Source: Streptomyces nojiriensis
GTDB taxonomy: Bacteria > Actinomycetota > Actinomycetes > Streptomycetales > Streptomycetaceae
NCBI RefSeq assembly: GCF_017639205.1
Contig: NZ_CP071139.1
Location: 2,542,001-2,606,000 of the forward strand
Direction: 5' to 3'
DNA length: 64,000 nucleotides
Position 1 is the first letter of the stretch. Each line of letters starts with the position of its first letter. The notes under the pieces were generated by a model that was given only the letters and a program-made list of their open reading frames with translations, was not told the origin of the DNA and searched no databases. Both the position numbers and the translations under genes were made by a program. This document shows, in pieces, positions 25,115 through 33,094 of this stretch.

Positions 25115-25534
25115 GTGCATGCATACGACTCCTCCCGCGCCCCGTCCTATCCGAGCAGCACCGTCCCCGCGATGCGTCCCGCACGGGACCGGGACACCCC
25201 TCCGGCCGTCTCGCACACCCCGATCTACGACACGCTGTACTCGGAGTACCTGCGCGCCTTCCGGGCGCTGCCGGGCGACCGTACGGGCGAGGAGGACCAC
25301 GGGTTCACGGCCTTCGCCTACGGGGGCTCGTACACGAGCGGCAGCTCGTACGGCACCGGCTGGAACGGCTCCGGGTGGCAGCGCGTCGACGGCTGGCAGC
25401 CCTCGTACACCCCGCAGCCGCTGCCGGCGTACTCGTACGCGGGCAGTCCCGGATACGCCGACGGGCGGCAGCACCAGACCGGGATGACACACATCCCGGC
25501 GGCCCTGCCGCCCGCTCCGCGCCGGGGCTACTGA
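25115..25534 (+). CDS. small hypothetical protein, Tyr/Ser/Gly-rich
   Basis: 139 residues, no recognised domain. A short conserved-looking core (T-P-I-Y-D-T-L-Y-S-E-Y-L-R-A-F-R-A-L-P-G) is followed by a low-complexity tail rich in Tyr, Ser, Gly and Pro. The GTG at 25115 has no ribosome binding site; an ATG at 25172, just before the conserved part, is an equally plausible start. The tail looks disordered. The codon pattern is normal for the region, so I consider it a real gene. Confidence 0.55.
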   Translation: MHAYDSSRAPSYPSSTVPAMRPARDRDTPPAVSHTPIYDTLYSEYLRAFRALPGDRTGEEDHGFTAFAYGGSYTSGSSYGTGWNGSGWQRVDGWQPSYTPQPLPAYSYAGSPGYADGRQHQTGMTHIPAALPPAPRRGY

Positions 25535-25561
25535 CCCCTCGCGGCGCCCGGCCGACCACGG

Positions 25562-26092
25562 CTAGCCGGCCCCGTACCGACTGGCGACGAGGCGGACCTC
25601 CTGCACGGCGCCCGGCGGCTCCAGCAGCATCGTGCCGGCCTCCTGGCCCTGGTGGTGGACGCGCAGCCGGGGGCCGTCGGTCATCACGCGCAGCTCCGGC
25701 CACGGGTGCCGCCACAGCAGGACGGAACGCTCCCACATCTGCATCCCGCAGCTGGTCACGCGCAGTTGGTAGCGCGGGCCCTCGTGCGGAGAGGGCGGGG
25801 TGTGTTCGGTGAACGGGGGCCGGACGGTGTAGGTGCCGACCACGTTCTCCCCGGGCTCCAGGATCGCGTCGCGGGCGTCCTCCCGCAGGGCGATCCGGGC
25901 CCCCGACCAGCCGGCGAGGCCCGCCGTCACCGCGGCCGCGGCAACCAGCACCCACCAGGGCAGGCCGGCCTTCACCCCCAGGGTGACGACCCCCGCCGCC
26001 CCGCCGAGTGCAGCCACCGCGCCGGCGGCCATCGCCCTGCGCCGACGGCGGCCGTCCCGGCCGCCTTCGTCGACTTCCCGGCCCTCGCCCAT
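25562..26092 (-). CDS. membrane protein of unknown function (two TM segments)
   Basis: 176 residues. A charged Arg/Glu-rich N-terminus is followed by two closely spaced hydrophobic segments (about residues 20-38 and 43-61), then a soluble C-terminal domain of about 110 residues that looks like a small beta-rich fold (E-N-V-V-G-T-Y-T-V-R, Y-Q-L-R-V-T-S-C-G-M). The ATG at 26092 has a modest GGGGAC binding site; the frame is open 84 bases further upstream. It converges on the preceding small gene with 27 bp between stops. Confidence 0.55.
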   Translation of the reverse strand: MGEGREVDEGGRDGRRRRRAMAAGAVAALGGAAGVVTLGVKAGLPWWVLVAAAAVTAGLAGWSGARIALREDARDAILEPGENVVGTYTVRPPFTEHTPPSPHEGPRYQLRVTSCGMQMWERSVLLWRHPWPELRVMTDGPRLRVHHQGQEAGTMLLEPPGAVQEVRLVASRYGAG

Positions 26093-26328
26093 GTCCCCGC
26101 CCTCTGTTGTCCGACCTCCAGGAGAGCGTACGGGCGGCCGGGGCGGGTGCGGGAACCGGCCTTGCGTCAACGGCATTGCGGCTGACCGGTCCGGGACTGC
26201 TTGTCGCTTGCTCTCTGGGCGCCCACCGAAAACACAGTCTCTGCCGATCCGCGATCGCCGGTCTTCCTGGACGCTGCGAAAGAGCCCCGGCCACGGCCTG
26301 ACGGCCCACAGCCGGCCCGGGCAAGCGT

Positions 26329-26369
26329 CAAGCCCCCCGCCTGCGGAGAAGATGCAGGTGGGGGGCTTG
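26329..26369 (-). terminator. terminator of the cmk-plsC-der transcript
   Basis: CAAGCCCCCCGCCTGC (26329-26344) pairs with 26354-26369 with a single G-U wobble and a 9-nt loop, starting 14 nt beyond the der stop on the minus strand. It is a strong 16-bp stem. Confidence 0.85.
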
Positions 26370-26382
26370 AGCAGACGGGGAA

Positions 26383-27846
26383 CTACTTCTTCTTCTTGTA
26401 CTGGGCGCCGCGCTTCTCGCGCACCCGCACCGAGATGTGGATCGGGGTGCCTTCGAAGCCGAACTCCTCGCGCAGGCGGCGCTCGATGAAGCGCCGGTAG
26501 CCGTGCTCCAGGAAGCCGGAGGCGAAGAGGACGAACCGCGGCGGCTTGCTGCCCGCCTGGGTACCGAACAGGATGCGGGGCTGCTTGCCGCCACGGATCG
26601 GGTGCGGGTGGGCGGCGACGACCTCACCGAGGAAGGCGTTCAGCCGGCCGGTGGGGACGCGCGTCTCCCAGCCCGCCAGCGCCGTCTCGATCGCCGGGAC
26701 CAGCTTCTCCATGTGACGGCCGGTGAGCGCCGAGACGTTCACCCGGGGCGCCCAGGCGACCTGCTGCATCTCGGTCTCGATCTCGCGCTCGAGGTAGTAG
26801 CGGCGCTCCTCGTCGAGCTCGTCCCACTTGTTGTACGCGATCACGATCGCGCGGCCGGCGTCGACGGCCATCGTGATGATGCGCTGGTCCTGGACGCTGA
26901 TGGTCTCGGTGGTGTCGATCAGGATCACCGCGACCTCCGCCTTCTCGACGGCGGCGGCCGTGCGCAGGGAGGCGTAGTAGTCGGCGCCCTGCTGCAGGTG
27001 GACCTTCTTGCGGATACCGGCGGTGTCGACGAACTTCCAGGTGATGCCGCCGAGTTCGATGAGCTCGTCGACCGGGTCGCGGGTGGTGCCGGCCAGCTCG
27101 TTGACGACGACGCGGTCCTCCTTCGCCACCTTGTTCAGGAGCGAGGACTTGCCGACGTTCGGGCGGCCGATGAGCGCGATGCGGCGCGGGCCGCCGGGGG
27201 CGGCGCCGCCGAAGGTCTGCGCGGGGGCCTCGGGCAGGGCCTCCAGGACGGCGTCGAGCATGTCGCCGGTGCCGCGGCCGTGCAGCGAGGAGACCGGGTG
27301 CGGCATGCCGAGGCCGAGCGACCACAGGGAGGCCGCGTCGGCCTCGCCGCTCTGGCCGTCGACCTTGTTGGCGCACAGCACGACGGGCTTGCCCGCCTTG
27401 CGCAGCAGCCGTACGACGGCCTCGTCGGTGTCGGTGGCGCCGACCTTGGAGTCGACGACGAAGACGACCGCGTCGGCGGCCTCGATGGCGTACTCGGCCT
27501 GGGCGGCGACGGAGGCGTCGATGCCGAGGACGTCCTGCTCCCAGCCGCCGGTGTCGACGACCTTGAAGCGGCGGCCGGCCCATTCGGCCTCGTACGTGAC
27601 GCGGTCGCGGGTGACGCCGGGCTTGTCCTCGACGACCGCCTCGCGGCGGCCGATGATCCGGTTCACCAGGGTCGACTTGCCGACGTTCGGGCGGCCGACG
27701 ACGGCGAGGACGGGAAGCGGGCCGTGACCGGCCTCCTCGATCGCGCCTTCGACCTCTTCGATGTCGAAGCCCTCTTCCGCGGCGAGCTCCATGAACTCCG
27801 CGTACTCGGCATCGCCAAGTGCTCCGTGGTCGTGCTGGTCGTTCAT
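26383..27846 (-). CDS. der: ribosome biogenesis GTPase Der (EngA)
   Basis: A 487-residue tandem GTPase required for 50S subunit maturation. G-domain 1 begins with [10 protein letters not shown] (Lys57) and has N-K-V-D. G-domain 2 has [10 protein letters not shown] and N-K-W-D, with D-T-G-G and D-T-A-G switch II motifs. The C-terminal KH-like domain ends in a basic Lys run (Y-K-K-K-K). The ATG at 27846 lies 9 nt after GAGGA. The first 45 residues are an acidic extension, common in actinobacterial Der. It follows plsC and cmk on the same strand with a 76-bp gap, a conserved actinobacterial order. Confidence 0.97.
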   Translation of the reverse strand: MNDQHDHGALGDAEYAEFMELAAEEGFDIEEVEGAIEEAGHGPLPVLAVVGRPNVGKSTLVNRIIGRREAVVEDKPGVTRDRVTYEAEWAGRRFKVVDTGGWEQDVLGIDASVAAQAEYAIEAADAVVFVVDSKVGATDTDEAVVRLLRKAGKPVVLCANKVDGQSGEADAASLWSLGLGMPHPVSSLHGRGTGDMLDAVLEALPEAPAQTFGGAAPGGPRRIALIGRPNVGKSSLLNKVAKEDRVVVNELAGTTRDPVDELIELGGITWKFVDTAGIRKKVHLQQGADYYASLRTAAAVEKAEVAVILIDTTETISVQDQRIITMAVDAGRAIVIAYNKWDELDEERRYYLEREIETEMQQVAWAPRVNVSALTGRHMEKLVPAIETALAGWETRVPTGRLNAFLGEVVAAHPHPIRGGKQPRILFGTQAGSKPPRFVLFASGFLEHGYRRFIERRLREEFGFEGTPIHISVRVREKRGAQYKKKK

Positions 27847-27922
27847 GAAGTCCGTTCCTCGTCGTTCGTGGTGATCGGTGGTACCCGCGCAGCGCGGTTC
27901 CACTACTGGTTTCAAGTCTCGC

Positions 27923-28570
27923 TCAGCGCCCGGTGAGGCGCTTGGCGTCGGCCAGGTGGGCGGTCAGCCGGTCCTGGATGCGTACGGTGGCCTCGTCCAG
28001 CGCGGTGCGGGTCCGGCGGCCACTGCCGTCACCCGCATCGAAGGCCGAGCCGAAGACGACGTCGACCCGGCTCTTGAGGGCCGGCAGGCCCTTGACGACC
28101 CGGCCCGGGGTGTCCCCGCTGCCCAGGACGGCCACGGGGACGATGGGGGCGCCGCTGCGGACCGCGAAGTACGCGAGGCCCGCGCGGAGCGAGGCGAAGT
28201 CGCCCTCGCCCCGGGTGCCCTCGGGAAATATCCCCAGGGCCCCTCCATTGTCGAGCACGCCGAGGGCGCGGCCTATCGCCGTCCGGTCGGGGCCGCCGCG
28301 GTCGACCTTGACCTGCCCGATCCCGTCCAGGAAGGGGCCGAGCGGGCCCACGTACGCTTCCTTCTTGATCAGGAAGTGCAGCGGTCGGGGCGCGGTGCCC
28401 ATCACCATGGGGCCGTCGATGTTGTGCGAGTGGTTCACGGCGAGGATGACGGGGCCCGAGGCGGGCACCTTCCAGGCCCCCAGTACGCGCGGCTTCCAGA
28501 GCCCGTACATGAGCCCGATGCCGATGCGCCTGCCGACCGCCGCACCCTTGAGGGAGGGCGCTTGGCTCAC
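27923..28570 (-). CDS. 1-acyl-sn-glycerol-3-phosphate acyltransferase family (PlsC-like)
   Basis: A 215-residue acyltransferase of the LPLAT superfamily, making phosphatidic acid or a related lipid at the cytoplasmic membrane. The catalytic H-x4-D motif is in N-H-S-H-N-I-D-G-P, and the glycerophosphate-binding motif is F-P-E-G-T-R-G. A short hydrophobic N-terminal stretch probably tethers it to the membrane. The GTG start overlaps the cmk stop (GTGA), so it is co-translated with cmk. The acyl acceptor is not certain, because several LPLATs occur in each Streptomyces genome. Confidence 0.88.
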   Translation of the reverse strand: MSQAPSLKGAAVGRRIGIGLMYGLWKPRVLGAWKVPASGPVILAVNHSHNIDGPMVMGTAPRPLHFLIKKEAYVGPLGPFLDGIGQVKVDRGGPDRTAIGRALGVLDNGGALGIFPEGTRGEGDFASLRAGLAYFAVRSGAPIVPVAVLGSGDTPGRVVKGLPALKSRVDVVFGSAFDAGDGSGRRTRTALDEATVRIQDRLTAHLADAKRLTGR

Positions 28571-29274
28571 TTGCGGCCCGCCCGCTTCTCTTCCACCAGC
28601 GTCACGACGCACTCGATCACCTGGTCGAGCGTGAGTTCGGTGGTGTCCACCTCGGCGGCGTCGTCCGCCTTGGCCAGCGGGGAGGTCTTGCGTCCGGAGT
28701 CGGCCGCGTCGCGCTTGATCAGCGCCTCCTTGGTGGCCGCGAGGTCGGTGGCCTCCTTGCCGCGGAGCTCGCCGCTGCGCCGGGCGGCGCGCGCCTCGGC
28801 GGAAGCGGTCAGGAAGATCTTGAGGTCGGCGTCGGGCAGGACGGTGGTGCCGATGTCCCGGCCCTCGACGACGATCCCGTCGGCCTCCTGGGCCGCCTCG
28901 GCGGCGATGGAGCGCTGCAGGTCGGTGATCAACGTGCGCACCTCGGGGACGGCGCTGACGGCGCTGACCTTGGAGGTGACCTCCTGGGTCCGGATGGGAC
29001 CCGCGGCGTCGAGGCCGTCCACGGTGATGGTGGGGGCGGCCGGGTCGGTGCCGGACACGATGGTGGGCTTGCCGGCGGCGATCGCGATGGCCTGCGGGTC
29101 GTCGGTGTCGACGCCGTTGGTGATCATCCACCAGGTGATGGCCCGGTACTGGGCGCCGGTGTCCAGGTAGCGCAGCCCGAGCTTGGCGGCCACGGCCTTG
29201 GAGGTGCTGGACTTGCCCGTGCCGGAGGGACCGTCGATGGCGACGATCACGGCGGACGGAGCTGCGGTTTCCAC
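28567..29274 (-). CDS. cmk: (d)CMP kinase
   Basis: A 235-residue cytidylate kinase phosphorylating CMP/dCMP with ATP. P-loop: G-P-S-G-T-G-K-S-S-T. CMP-binding features are D-T-G-A-Q-Y-R-A and the insert with V-V-E-G-R-D-I-G-T-T-V-L-P-D-A and R-A-A-R-R. The GTG start is preceded by GGAAGG. Most bacterial enzymes read D-T-G-A-M-Y-R; Gln replaces Met here, which is unlikely to matter. It heads the cmk-plsC-der operon, and its stop overlaps plsC. Confidence 0.96.
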   Translation of the reverse strand: METAAPSAVIVAIDGPSGTGKSSTSKAVAAKLGLRYLDTGAQYRAITWWMITNGVDTDDPQAIAIAAGKPTIVSGTDPAAPTITVDGLDAAGPIRTQEVTSKVSAVSAVPEVRTLITDLQRSIAAEAAQEADGIVVEGRDIGTTVLPDADLKIFLTASAEARAARRSGELRGKEATDLAATKEALIKRDAADSGRKTSPLAKADDAAEVDTTELTLDQVIECVVTLVEEKRAGRK

Positions 29275-29346
29275 GGTGCGGGCACCTTCCTGGTTGCGCG
29301 TACGTGTCCGGGCGCGGCAAAGCGCCCCTCCCCAAGGTTACCGGCC

Positions 29347-29400
29347 CCGGACGGCCCCCGTCCCCGCCGTGCGTTCCGGGGGCCGTCCGGCCCCCGGAAC
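29347..29400 (-). terminator. overlapping alternative hairpins downstream of tyrA
   Basis: Two mutually exclusive stems share bases. Stem 1 pairs CCGGACGGCCCCCG (29347-29360) with 29377-29390. Stem 2 pairs GTTCCGGGGGCC (29373-29384) with 29389-29400. They lie between the tyrA stop (29412) and the cmk start (29274). The structure can end tyrA transcription, or act as a switch for read-through into cmk. Confidence 0.6.
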
Positions 29401-29411
29401 GCCGCCGCTCG

Positions 29412-30500
29412 CTACTGCTGCCGCAGCGCCCAGCCCCGCTCGCGCAGCTCGGCGGTCAGGCCGGCCACCGCCCGCGGCTCCACCATGAGCTGGACGAGGC
29501 CGGCCTGCTGGCCCGTCGCGTGCTCGATCCGTACGTCCTCGATGTTGACCCCGGCCCGCCCCGCGTCGGCGAAGATCCGCGCCAGCTCGCCGGGCTGGTC
29601 GCTGATGAGCACGGCCACCGTCTCGTAGACCGTGGGCGCCGCCCCGTGCTTGCCCGGCACCCGGACCCGGCCCGCGTTCCCGCGGCGCAGCACGTCCTCG
29701 ATGCCCGCGGCGCCGCCGCGCCGCTTCTCCACGTCGGCGGACTGCAGGCTCCGCAGTGCCTCGACGGTCTCCTCCAGGTCGGCGGCGATCCCGGCGAGGA
29801 CGTCGGCCACCGGTCCCGGGTTGGCCGACAGGATCTCCACCCACATCCGCGGGTCGGAGGCCGCGATCCGGGTCACGTCGCGGATGCCCTGCCCGCACAG
29901 CCGGACCGCGGTCTCGTCGGCCTCCTCCAGCCGGGCCGCGACCATGCTGGAGACCAGCTGGGGGGTGTGCGAGACGAGCGCCACCGCGCGGTCGTGGGCG
30001 TCGGCGTCCATCACCACCGGTACGGCCCGGGACAGGGCCACGAGCTCCAGCGCGAGGTTGAGCACCTCGTGGTCGGTGTCCCGGGTGGGGGTCAGCACCC
30101 ACGGGCGGCCCTCGAAGAGGTCCGCGGTGGCGGCGAGCGGCCCCGACTGCTCCTTGCCGGCCATCGGGTGCGTCCCGATGTACGCGGTGACGTCCACGCC
30201 GAGCGCCGCCAGCTCCCGCCGCGGTCCGCCCTTGACGCTCGCCACGTCCACGTAGGCGCGTGCGACCCCGCGCCCGATCAGGTCGGCCAGGGTCGCGGCC
30301 ACGTGGGCCGGCGGGACGGCGACGATCGCCAGGTCGACCTGCTCCTCGGGGGCCTCGTCGGTGCCGGCCCCGAGGGCGGCCGCCGTACGGGCCCGGCCCG
30401 GGTCGTGGTCGGCGAGGTGGACGGTGATCCCCCGGGCGGACAGGGCGAGCGCCGCGGAGGTGCCGATCAGTCCGGTTCCGATGACGACGGCGGTTCTCAC
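29412..30500 (-). CDS. tyrA: prephenate dehydrogenase with ACT domain
   Basis: A 362-residue NAD(P)-dependent prephenate dehydrogenase in tyrosine biosynthesis. It has an N-terminal Rossmann fold with G-T-G-L-I-G-T-S (from Gly8), the catalytic His segment G-T-H-P-M-A-G-K-E, a helical prephenate-binding domain, and a C-terminal ACT-like regulatory domain (V-A-V-L-I-S-D-Q-P-G-E-L-A-R-I-F, about residues 285-355), likely for Tyr feedback. The GTG start follows GGGAG. There are no co-transcribed aromatic genes; cmk lies downstream on the same strand behind the hairpins. Confidence 0.94.
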   Translation of the reverse strand: MRTAVVIGTGLIGTSAALALSARGITVHLADHDPGRARTAAALGAGTDEAPEEQVDLAIVAVPPAHVAATLADLIGRGVARAYVDVASVKGGPRRELAALGVDVTAYIGTHPMAGKEQSGPLAATADLFEGRPWVLTPTRDTDHEVLNLALELVALSRAVPVVMDADAHDRAVALVSHTPQLVSSMVAARLEEADETAVRLCGQGIRDVTRIAASDPRMWVEILSANPGPVADVLAGIAADLEETVEALRSLQSADVEKRRGGAAGIEDVLRRGNAGRVRVPGKHGAAPTVYETVAVLISDQPGELARIFADAGRAGVNIEDVRIEHATGQQAGLVQLMVEPRAVAGLTAELRERGWALRQQ

Positions 30501-30566
30501 GGGGCACTCCCAGGGGACGAAAAGGCGAGCTGACGGACTGTCCGGCCAGGGTATCCAGCACCCGCG

Positions 30567-30617
30567 GCACGAGGGCCCGACCGCCCATCCCGTGGGACGG
30601 CGGCCGGGCCCTCGTGC
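30567..30617. promoter_or_regulatory. extended hairpin between tyrA and the DUF952 gene
   Basis: GCACGAGGGCCCG (30567-30579) pairs perfectly with 30605-30617, and the enclosed bases contain further complementary tracts (CCG...CGG and GTCC-type pairs), so a long cruciform is possible. It lies 67-117 bases upstream of tyrA and about 107 bases upstream of the divergent DUF952 gene. As it precedes both genes, it is more likely a leader attenuator or protein site than an ordinary terminator (inference). Confidence 0.45.
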
Positions 30618-30723
30618 AGCGCTGCCGGGCGGTCAGACTTTTTGGGCCCGGATGTGTCACCTGTGGCGGACCATTCCGCCACCTGGCGCACACGCCCGCG
30701 CCCTCTGCGGTAGAACCATCCGC

Positions 30724-31065
30724 ATGATCTTCCACATCGTCCCGCTCGCCGACTGGGCCGCCTCCCCCGAGCTCCCGTACGCTCCGGCATCGCTGGAGTC
30801 CGAAGGGTTCGTCCACTGCTCCGCGGACCGCCCCACGGCACTCGCGATCGTCGACGCGCACTACCGGTCGGTACCCGGGATCCTGCTCGCGGTGGAGCTC
30901 GACGAGAGCGTGCTGACCGCCGAGGTCCGCCGGGAGAGTGATTCCGGTGGCCGATTTCCACATGTTCACGGTCCGCTGAACCGGGAAGCCGTGATCCACG
31001 TGTGGGAGGTCGTACGCACACCCGGCAGCCCTGCCTCACTGGCCCCATGGGAACCGGGCCGATGA
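30724..31065 (+). CDS. DUF952 domain-containing protein
   Basis: A 113-residue single-domain protein of the DUF952 family: the N-terminus M-I-F-H-I-V-P-L-A-D-W, the hallmark G-F-V-H-C-S motif and a later F-P-H-V-H-G-P-L-N segment. The fold is distantly related to ADP-ribosyltransferase-like proteins, but catalysis is unproven. The start is an ATG immediately at the family N-terminus; the upstream region has only a weak purine tract. It is followed 81 bp later by the Rieske lipoprotein gene. Confidence 0.88.
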   Translation: MIFHIVPLADWAASPELPYAPASLESEGFVHCSADRPTALAIVDAHYRSVPGILLAVELDESVLTAEVRRESDSGGRFPHVHGPLNREAVIHVWEVVRTPGSPASLAPWEPGR

Positions 31066-31146
31066 ACCGGCGCGGCAGGCTTCACCTGAGGCCCGCCGCA
31101 GGCCAGGATGCTGCACGCCATCCGGCCACGAAGCGAGGAGAGACTC

Positions 31147-31635
31147 ATGAGCGACCTCACGCACACCGCCCGGCGCACGGTACTGACGATCGGCGCGGCC
31201 GCCCTGGCCGGCGGCGCGATCAGCGCCTGCGGCAGCAGCGGCGGCGAAAAGGCCTCCCCGGGGGAACCGAACGAGGTGCCCGCCCAGCCCGCCGAGCCCG
31301 CCGCCCCGGCTCCCGCCACGTCGGCGGACACGGGCGCCGCGGCCGACAAGGCCCTCACCAAGAAGGCGGACATTCCGGTGGGCGGCGGCAAGGTCTTCAA
31401 GGAGGAGAAGGTCGTGGTCACCCAGCCCAAGGCCGGCACCTTCAAGTGCTTCACGGCGGTCTGCCCCCACCAGGGCTGCCTGGTCAACAAGGTGGAGGAC
31501 GGCAGCATCGACTGCCCCTGCCACAACAGCAAGTTCGCGGTCGCCGACGGTGCGGTGACCAAGGGTCCGGCCACCAAGGGGCTGGCGGAGAAGAAGATCA
31601 AGGTCGCGGCGGACGGCAATATCTCGCTCGCATAG
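31147..31635 (+). CDS. Rieske [2Fe-2S] lipoprotein
   Basis: A 162-residue exported iron-sulfur protein. The N-terminus R-R-T-V-L-T-I-G-A-A-A-L-A-G-G-A-I-S-A-C is a twin-arginine-type signal ending in a lipobox (Cys28), consistent with Tat export of a folded, cofactor-loaded lipoprotein. An Ala/Pro-rich spacer is followed by the Rieske domain with C-P-H-Q-G-C and C-P-C-H-N-S-K-F, which supply the two Cys and two His ligands. This is the arsenite-oxidase/Rieske-only type, not a cytochrome bc1 subunit. The electron partner is unknown. The ATG is preceded by GAGGAGA. Confidence 0.92.
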   Translation: MSDLTHTARRTVLTIGAAALAGGAISACGSSGGEKASPGEPNEVPAQPAEPAAPAPATSADTGAAADKALTKKADIPVGGGKVFKEEKVVVTQPKAGTFKCFTAVCPHQGCLVNKVEDGSIDCPCHNSKFAVADGAVTKGPATKGLAEKKIKVAADGNISLA

Positions 31636-31663
31636 CGGCAGGTCAGGCGCCTACGCTCCCCTG

Positions 31664-32344
31664 ATGGACGATCTGACGCTGGTACGGGACCACACGGTCT
31701 ACCGGTGCGTGATGGGCTCCCGGGCGTTCGGACTGGCGACGGAGGCGAGCGACACCGACCTGCGCGGTGTCTACCTCGCGCCGACGCCGCTGTTCTGGCG
31801 GTTCGAGAAGCCCCCCACGCACGTGGAGGGCCCGCGGGACGAGGAGTTCTCCTGGGAGCTGGAGCGCTTCTGCGAACTCGCCCTGCGGGCCAACCCGAAC
31901 ATCCTGGAGTGCCTGCACTCCCCCCTGGTGGAAGAGGTCACCCCGGTCGGCGAGGAACTGCTCTCCCTCCGCGGTGCCTTCCTCTCCCGCCGGGCCCACA
32001 CCAGCTTCAGCCGGTACGCGGCCTCCCAGCGCGGCAAGCTCCTCGCCGACGTCCGCGTCCACGGCGCCCCGCGCTGGAAGCACGCCATGCACCTGCTGCG
32101 CCTGCTGCTGTCCTGCCGTGACCTCCTGCGCAGCGGCCGGCTGACCATCGACGCCGGCCCGCACCGGGACCGCCTGCTCGCGGTCCGCCGCGGGGAGCTC
32201 ACCTGGGAGGAGGTCGACGCCTGGATGGCCCGCCTCCAGGAGGAGACGCAGAGCGCCCTGGCCTCCACGGTGCTGCCCGCGGAGCCGGACCTGGCCCGGG
32301 TGCAGGACTTCCTGGTCCGTGCCCGCCGCGCGTCAGCCGAGTAG
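31664..32344 (+). CDS. predicted nucleotidyltransferase (COG3541-like), plus strand
   Basis: A 226-residue member of the DNA polymerase beta-like nucleotidyltransferase superfamily. The N-terminal signature G-S-R-A-F-G-L-A-T-E-A-S-D-T-D-L-R-G supplies the GS and DxD metal ligands. The helical C-terminal part (W-K-H-A-M-H-L-L-R-L-L) matches COG3541-type proteins, whose substrates are unknown. It begins 28 nt after the Rieske gene. Its 3' end overlaps by 12 bp the convergent homologue on the other strand, with which it shares fold and length but low identity. Confidence 0.82.
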   Translation: MDDLTLVRDHTVYRCVMGSRAFGLATEASDTDLRGVYLAPTPLFWRFEKPPTHVEGPRDEEFSWELERFCELALRANPNILECLHSPLVEEVTPVGEELLSLRGAFLSRRAHTSFSRYAASQRGKLLADVRVHGAPRWKHAMHLLRLLLSCRDLLRSGRLTIDAGPHRDRLLAVRRGELTWEEVDAWMARLQEETQSALASTVLPAEPDLARVQDFLVRARRASAE

Positions 32345-33091
32345 CGTGCGCCGCCGTACGACGAACGCGTCGAGCGCGTCGAACGCCGTCGCCTGCTCGG
32401 GCAGCGCGGAAGCCGCCTGCGCCGCGTCCAGCACGGTGTGCAGCGCCTCGAAGTCCTCGCGCACGCCGCCGACGGGCGGGCCCTCGTAGCCGCCGTGCTC
32501 GGCGGCCACCTTGGCCTCGATGAGGGCGGCGAGGTACGGGGGCGCCTCCGGCACCTCGGCCAGCAGGGTCGGCAGGTGCGCCTGCACCTCGGCCGACCGC
32601 ATGAGGTGGATGCCGGTGAGCAGCGCCCGGAACGCGTAGAGCAGTGGTTTCAGTTCGGCGGCCTTCTCGAAGAGCCGCCACTGGGTGCGCGCGAACCCCC
32701 GGTAGTGGTGGGCGTGGTGGGAGGTCAGCACGCCCGGAGCCAGCGCGATCAGTTCCTCGTGCGCCGCCGTCGTGTGGACCACGAGCGGGGAGAGGAGCTG
32801 CTCCAGGACGTAGCCGTTGCGGTTCAGCATCAGGCGGACGAACTTGCGCAGGTCGTGCGTGACGAGGTCCATCTCCACGTCGTCCCGGTCCCACATCCGG
32901 GTCCGGGTCTCCTCCGGCTCGCGCAGGCCCAGCAGGGCCTGCGCCGGGAGCAGGTGGGCGCCGCGCAGGTCGATGTCGGAGTCCCGGGACGGGAAGCCGT
33001 ACAGGTGCGCGCCGGAGACCGTGGCGAAGAGCAGCGAGTCGGGCTGCTCCGCCACGACGGGGGTCAGGTCGATACTCAGTGCGTCCAGCAT
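32333..33091 (-). CDS. predicted nucleotidyltransferase (COG3541-like), last gene of the NAD operon
   Basis: 252 residues, same superfamily as the convergent neighbour: V-S-G-A-H-L-Y-G-F-P-S-R-D-S-D-I-D-L-R-G holds the active-site G[SA] and D-x-D pair, and further acidic residues occur in D-V-E-M-D-L-V-T-H-D. Note G-A rather than the usual G-S at the start of the motif. The gene begins 3 nt after the ADP-ribosylglycohydrolase stop and is therefore the fifth cistron of the pnuC-nadR-nrtR-draG operon. A link to NAD(P) or ADP-ribose chemistry is inferred from this position only. Confidence 0.8.
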   Translation of the reverse strand: MLDALSIDLTPVVAEQPDSLLFATVSGAHLYGFPSRDSDIDLRGAHLLPAQALLGLREPEETRTRMWDRDDVEMDLVTHDLRKFVRLMLNRNGYVLEQLLSPLVVHTTAAHEELIALAPGVLTSHHAHHYRGFARTQWRLFEKAAELKPLLYAFRALLTGIHLMRSAEVQAHLPTLLAEVPEAPPYLAALIEAKVAAEHGGYEGPPVGGVREDFEALHTVLDAAQAASALPEQATAFDALDAFVVRRRTLLG

Positions 33092-33094
33092 GGC

